The notes below the pieces were generated by a model. It ran no database searches, was not told the origin of the DNA, and was given only the letters and a program-made list of their open reading frames with translations. Both the position numbers and the translations under genes were made by a program. Positions 5,933-8,989 of a DNA stretch of 8,989 nucleotides are shown in pieces. The first letter of the stretch is position 1. Every line of letters begins with the position of its first letter. The DNA comes from Bryobacteraceae bacterium (GTDB taxonomy: Bacteria > Acidobacteriota > Terriglobia > Bryobacterales > Bryobacteraceae). Location of the stretch: contig JASHSD010000535.1 of NCBI GenBank assembly GCA_030036985.1, positions 1 to 8,989 on the forward strand, written 5' to 3'.

Positions 5933-6047
5933 AAGGATAACTATCTTCGGCGGACTGGATTAATCTAATCGGGGTCGAGAGAGGAGCCCAACCAGCCGGA
6001 GAGATTTTGGCGAATCGATCCTAAACGAACCGGCATACTCTCCCAAG

Positions 6048-6086
6048 GCGGCAGCCCCGTCGCCCACGGGCTATTCCGAACGGCTG
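6048..6086. terminator. Hairpin downstream of the TIGR03435 gene
   Basis: CGGCAGCC near 6048-6055 and GGCTGCCG near 6079-6086 form an 8-bp stem about 25 bp beyond the minus-strand stop at 6111, with a shorter ACGGC/GCCGT palindrome nested at its right arm. The position suits a terminator of the TIGR03435 gene, but the minus strand has no T-run after the stem (a TTTT follows on the plus strand). Apart from this hairpin, the gap 5933-6110 shows nothing I can support. Confidence 0.25.
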
Positions 6087-6110
6087 CCGTTTTGGCTGCC
6101 AGCGCTACGT

Positions 6111-6971
6111 TCAGTTCCCGGATGGCCTTTCGACCCCGTCGACTACCAGTACATCCAGTTGTGCTTTTTTGGGCTCGAGCTTCATCCCCCACTTTTCTTC
6201 GACCACGGGGTAGACCCAGCCGTCCTTGGGACGCTCGTTGCCACCCTCGACCATGATCGCCGCGAAAGGATCTTGACCCTCGGATGTGCAGTAATTGGCG
6301 CCGGCAAGCCCGCTCTCGTCAAGCACCGGGCGGTCCGTAAAAATAGAGAGTGCTTGTGCATAGAAGGCCCACGGAAACAGGGATTCCGACGAATTGTCAG
6401 AGGCTCCGCTCCCCTCGCTGCGTCGCTTGGCAGCAGGGATGCCCCTTCCGGCGCCGGGGCGTACGAAAAAGCAGGCCTTTTGATTTGGAATCAGTTTGAG
6501 ACCCTTCTTCGACACAACCAGGGCATACACCTCGAACACCCTGGACTCGTGGTGAACCCTGAGTTGAAAGCGGTCCGCCAGCAGAGTCCGGAGCATAATA
6601 CGGGCCTCGTCGGGAGTCGGAGCGACATCGTCCGCGATCTTGGCTTCCACATCGTACATGTCGTGCCCCGAATCGCCCCAGCCGGGCAGGCCGACAATCT
6701 GGAATTTCTTTATCTTGTAAGCGTCGACGATCAACTCGGCCAGGCTCACAGAGATTTCACGAAATCGGCTGCCAACGACTCCGCAATGAAGCTTTGGATC
6801 GCACTGAAAGTTCGGAGTCCACGGCTTGATCAAAACGCCACTGATGGGGTGTGGTTTGATGGATGCCACCTCGAATGTGTGAGGCGCCTGGGTCTGTCCC
6901 TTAAGAAGAGTCGACGCAGACGCAGCTATTAGCGATGAAGCCGACAGAACAGCAAATAACGTTGTGTTCAT
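6111..6971 (-). CDS. TIGR03435 family protein (Solibacter-type soil-associated family), exported, function unknown
   Basis: The 286-residue product shows the whole conserved series of the TIGR03435 family. An N-terminal signal-like segment (MNTTLFAVLSASSLIAASAS) is followed by FEVASIKPHP near 34-43. Then come LAELIVDAYKIKKFQIVGLPGW (split around residues 77-98), MYDVEAKIADD, RIMLRTLLADRFQLRVHHES and VYALVVSKKGLKLIP. The end has RPVLDESGLAGANY, KWGMKLEPKKAQLDVLVVDG and the terminal VERPSGN. The family is hugely expanded in Solibacter-like Acidobacteriota; its function is unknown and it is predicted to be exported. Two Met codons compete for the start. ATG 6977 lies one base from GGGGAG (6979-6984), while ATG 6971 has the proper seven-base spacer, so I choose 6971. 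It is divergent from the HTH gene, with about 185 bp between the two starts. Confidence 0.92.
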   Translation of the reverse strand: MNTTLFAVLSASSLIAASASTLLKGQTQAPHTFEVASIKPHPISGVLIKPWTPNFQCDPKLHCGVVGSRFREISVSLAELIVDAYKIKKFQIVGLPGWGDSGHDMYDVEAKIADDVAPTPDEARIMLRTLLADRFQLRVHHESRVFEVYALVVSKKGLKLIPNQKACFFVRPGAGRGIPAAKRRSEGSGASDNSSESLFPWAFYAQALSIFTDRPVLDESGLAGANYCTSEGQDPFAAIMVEGGNERPKDGWVYPVVEEKWGMKLEPKKAQLDVLVVDGVERPSGN

Positions 6972-7095
6972 GTCCATTCTCCCCAGCTAAGGACGATATT
7001 GCCGATGTCACGGCCACAATAGCACCAATCAGACCCCTAATCAACGGATTTTCTTGCCGAAAAAATATGGGTTTATCGGGGGTCCGTGACAAATT

Positions 7096-7119
7096 ACAAA
7101 ATGAGCGACAAAATGAGCG
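7096..7119 (+). repeat. Perfect 2 x 12 bp tandem repeat upstream of a promoter
   Basis: ACAAAATGAGCG occurs at 7096-7107 and again at 7108-7119, back to back without mismatch. The array ends one base before the TTGACA -35 box at 7121. Tandem sites at this position are typical of activator or operator binding sites, and the small HTH protein encoded just downstream is an obvious candidate ligand (inference). Confidence 0.7.
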
Positions 7120-7120
7120 C

Positions 7121-7149
7121 TTGACAGGGTTCACGCCCGCAATCATAAT
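7121..7149 (+). promoter_or_regulatory. Near-consensus sigma70 promoter for the HTH gene
   Basis: TTGACA at 7121-7126 is a perfect -35 box. After a 17-bp spacer, CATAAT at 7144-7149 matches the -10 consensus in five of six bases. Transcription should begin near 7156-7157, which coincides with the GTG I take as the start of the HTH gene and implies a leaderless or nearly leaderless message. It is by far the best promoter seen in the window. Confidence 0.65.
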
Positions 7150-7156
7150 CGACCAC

Positions 7157-7375
7157 GTGCTCTCGCGGAAGCTCCTGACAGCCCAGGATCTGGCTGGAAT
7201 ACTGTCGGTTTCGCAACGAACGATCTGCTTATGGGCGGAATCCGGAACGCTTCCCGGGTTGAAAATTGGGAAGCAGTGGCGCTTTCAGGAGGGCGAAATC
7301 GAGTCTTGGCTAAAGTCAAGAACAGCATCCCCTGGCCAATCCGACATGCGGCTGAGGGCTGCCGCCAGAGGCTGA
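7157..7375 (+). CDS. Helix-turn-helix DNA-binding protein (excisionase/MerR-like, HTH_17 type)
   Basis: The 72-residue product is essentially one winged-helix domain. LLTAQDLAGILSVSQRTICL at 6-25 is the helix-turn-helix (L-T-x-x-[ED]-[LV]-A-x-x-L-x-V-S-x-x-T), followed by the recognition and wing part WAESGTLPGLKIGKQWRF at 26-43 and EIESWLKSR at 47-55. Such proteins include phage excisionases and small transcription regulators. The frame stays open back to 6935, but upstream ATGs would overlap the divergent TIGR03435 gene or precede a strong promoter at 7121-7149. GTG 7157 gives (M)LSRKLLTAQDLA, aligning with usual starts of the family, though without a Shine-Dalgarno; ATG 7067 is the alternative. 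No integrase is present in the window, so an excisionase role is not supported. Autoregulation through the adjacent tandem repeats is plausible inference. Confidence 0.82.
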   Translation: MLSRKLLTAQDLAGILSVSQRTICLWAESGTLPGLKIGKQWRFQEGEIESWLKSRTASPGQSDMRLRAAARG

Positions 7376-7454
7376 CAATTAGAGCCTCAGCAGTGGCAAG
7401 GGAGCATAGAAGCGCTCAATGGGTCCGCTTAAAACGAAACGGCGACTCGATCTC

Positions 7455-7476
7455 GGAGAAAATCTGTAATTTCTCC
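7455..7476. terminator. Hairpin between convergent HTH and permease genes
   Basis: GGAGAAA at 7455-7461 and TTTCTCC at 7470-7476 form a perfect 7-bp stem with an 8-base loop. It lies 8 bp beyond the stop of the minus-strand permease and about 80 bp beyond the HTH stop. The position suits a bidirectional terminator, but neither strand has a convincing T-run, so this rests mainly on position. Confidence 0.35.
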
Positions 7477-7484
7477 CCAATTTG

Positions 7485-8989
7485 CTAAGGCTGCTCAGGC
7501 GTGACTGCCGAGTCCCCCCACCAACGAGCCGAATACGCGATCGCCGCGGCCGCGAGCCATCCCGCCGCATAAGCCGGCTGCGCACCCCAGCGAATCAGCG
7601 CCGAATGCATAAGCCCGAACCAGGAGAAGACCGCCGCGATCAGGCACCACATCGCCGCGCGCCCGAACCGGCGGTCGGTGGCCTCTGTCAACAGCGAACT
7701 GACCACCAGCACCAGGAACAAAAATCCATTGGCCAGACCTTGTACGGACGACCAGTAGATCGAGCGATTCAACGCCGCCTGCACAGCCGCATCGGCGGCC
7801 GAAAGCCGCAGCGCGGGCAGCGCCGAATTCATGGCCGCCGCCACCACCGCGCCGCACGGCAGCACGAATCCCAGCAGCACCGCGCTCAGGTATTTGGGAT
7901 CCACGCGGCGCACCGTCGCCGTGCCCACGCCGATCGCCACATAGGCGATGATCGCGGCCAGAATCGGCCACGGAAACAACTGCGCGACGTAAATCGTCAG
8001 CCCGCTCGCGACCACTGCGAGAAAACAGATCGGAGTCCACAACGCATAGCTGATGCGCGCGCCCATGGCCTTATACGGCGGAAGCATCGCATAGACCACC
8101 GGCGCCACGATGCTGCCCGCGAGGCCGCACACAAGGGTTCCGAGACCATCCCAGGCGAGGAGCGAACGCGCGTCGTAATCGTCTCCCACCGCGGCGCCGC
8201 CCGCCGCCGACGCGATGTCCTGCAGCACGTGATAGAAGGCCATCGGCGCAATGACCGACATGTAAGGCAGAGCCAGAACCAGAGCATGCAAAGGATTCGG
8301 CACGATGGCGAACGGCGCCTTAGGCACAACGCCTTCCCACACGGGCCGCACATAACCGATGGCGATCGCGACCGCCAGCGGAACAACCCACGCGACGATG
8401 AACGGCGGCAGGCGCTGGCGCGTAATCGGAACATTGGCCAGCACGCCGATCAGAATGATGGCCAGCGCGACCAGTCCCACCAGCGGCTGATCGAAGACGC
8501 GTTGCAGCAGAACCAGTGCGAGATAGCTGTACATGGCCGCGCCGAAGACGGTCATCGCGGCGGGAGCCGGAATGAAGCGGCGAATGGCGTCTGCGAACGG
8601 GGCAGCGGCCAGTTTGATAATGCCGGTCCATACCACCGCCGCGGCGCCGGTCTCCCACGCAACGACAGCATCGTGCGTTCGCAGATAAGCCGGCAGCAGA
8701 ATCGTAAGCGTGTAAGCGATAATCGCCGGGACGTTGTTCCCGTAGACATGCGCGGTGACATTGCGCCGGTTCTCCCCCCGCGCCAGCGCCACGGCCATTC
8801 GCACCATGCCCAACGACCCGACGAGAAATCCTAGCGCGTAACCCGGCAGCAGATGAGTCACACTGAACGCCGCCGGAATGCCCACGGGCAGCAGCAGAAA
8901 AACCGGAATCACCAACTGCGCCAGGTTGAAGCCGACCTGCGCCAGCGTCACATCGATATCGCCGCGTCCCGGCGCCCACCAGTGGGGCT
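7485..8989 (-). CDS. NCS2/AGZA-like (xanthine/uracil/adenine-type) permease, 5' end cut by window edge
   Basis: The visible 500 residues form a very hydrophobic polytopic membrane protein, with about a dozen hydrophobic segments. The frame is open through the right edge and begins PHWWAPGRGDIDV, resembling the lead-in to the first membrane helix of NCS2-type permeases. The GTG at 8951 is therefore not the true start. Family-like landmarks, numbered from the edge, are DYDARSLLAWDGLGTLVCGL at about 270-289, matching the D-G-[LI]-[GA]-T segment of AGZA permeases, and PPYKAMGAR at about 303-311. The substrate would be a nucleobase or related compound, but substrate-specific residues cannot be assigned and the sequence is divergent. 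The C-terminal ~100 codons are duplicated as a fragment at 5349-5651. A 450-codon open frame on the opposite strand is a GC-driven shadow. Confidence 0.8.
   Translation of the reverse strand, partial: PHWWAPGRGDIDVTLAQVGFNLAQLVIPVFLLLPVGIPAAFSVTHLLPGYALGFLVGSLGMVRMAVALARGENRRNVTAHVYGNNVPAIIAYTLTILLPAYLRTHDAVVAWETGAAAVVWTGIIKLAAAPFADAIRRFIPAPAAMTVFGAAMYSYLALVLLQRVFDQPLVGLVALAIILIGVLANVPITRQRLPPFIVAWVVPLAVAIAIGYVRPVWEGVVPKAPFAIVPNPLHALVLALPYMSVIAPMAFYHVLQDIASAAGGAAVGDDYDARSLLAWDGLGTLVCGLAGSIVAPVVYAMLPPYKAMGARISYALWTPICFLAVVASGLTIYVAQLFPWPILAAIIAYVAIGVGTATVRRVDPKYLSAVLLGFVLPCGAVVAAAMNSALPALRLSAADAAVQAALNRSIYWSSVQGLANGFLFLVLVVSSLLTEATDRRFGRAAMWCLIAAVFSWFGLMHSALIRWGAQPAYAAGWLAAAAIAYSARWWGDSAVTPEQP

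Noticed and set aside
6159..6932. 257-codon plus-strand frame
   Set aside because: Antisense to the TIGR03435 gene, which matches its family throughout.
7096..7119. Start of a CRISPR array or iteron origin
   Set aside because: Only two units of 12 bp without spacers, and no cas or replication gene in the window.
6935..7156. 74-codon N-terminal extension of the HTH protein
   Set aside because: It overlaps the divergent TIGR03435 start, contains the tandem repeat and a strong promoter, and adds no recognisable domain.
5349..7827. Composite transposon or integrated element bounded by direct repeats
   Set aside because: The repeats are gene fragments rather than insertion sequences; no transposase, integrase, terminal inverted repeats or tRNA attachment site is visible.
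7482..8834. 450-codon open frame on the plus strand
   Set aside because: It is antisense to the permease, and its product is an Arg/His/Gln-rich string without any domain. The opposite strand encodes a coherent membrane protein.

Overview
The window looks like a chromosomal piece of a high-GC soil Acidobacteriota, probably of the Bryobacterales/Solibacter group. The best taxonomic marker is a member of the TIGR03435 family, which is strongly expanded in Solibacter-type genomes. A large membrane-anchored protein combining a carboxypeptidase-regulatory-like domain, one heme-c motif and a streptogramin-lyase-like propeller fits the same group, as do several short GC-rich palindromic intergenic repeats. 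No mobile-element gene, tRNA, rRNA or CRISPR array was seen.

Layout. 1-1481 (minus): an M50/site-2 protease-like membrane metalloprotease followed after 42 bp by cysD, the ATP-sulfurylase small subunit, which starts at GTG and runs off the left edge. 1482-1713: divergent intergenic region with a palindromic repeat. 1714-2473 (plus): an MNT/HEPN gene pair of toxin-antitoxin type with every member disturbed. The nucleotidyltransferase carries two mutually compensating frameshifts that overwrite its catalytic Gly-Ser motif, and the HEPN gene is split into two ORFs overlapping by GTGA. 2499-2609 (plus): a 36-codon ORF with an excellent Shine-Dalgarno. 2678-4897 (minus): the 739-residue c-type-heme/propeller protein. 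4898-5335: no intact gene; a double hairpin and a coding-like remnant.

5336-7484 is a rearranged patch. A C-terminal fragment of a permease gene (about 94% identical by eye to the intact neighbour) lies in the same orientation as the full gene at the right edge. Between them sit a small Cys-rich ORF, the TIGR03435 gene, and a divergent 72-residue HTH (excisionase/MerR-like) gene with a near-consensus sigma70 promoter preceded by a perfect 2 x 12 bp tandem repeat. 7485-8989 (minus): the intact, 5'-truncated NCS2/AGZA-like permease.

Functionally, the left end belongs to sulfate assimilation and the right end to nucleobase-type transport. The middle is accessory DNA with decaying defence/TA genes and duplicated fragments. 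No clearly new multi-gene system is demonstrated. The most unusual items are the scrambled MNT/HEPN pair, the tandem-repeat promoter of the HTH gene, and two candidate small proteins.
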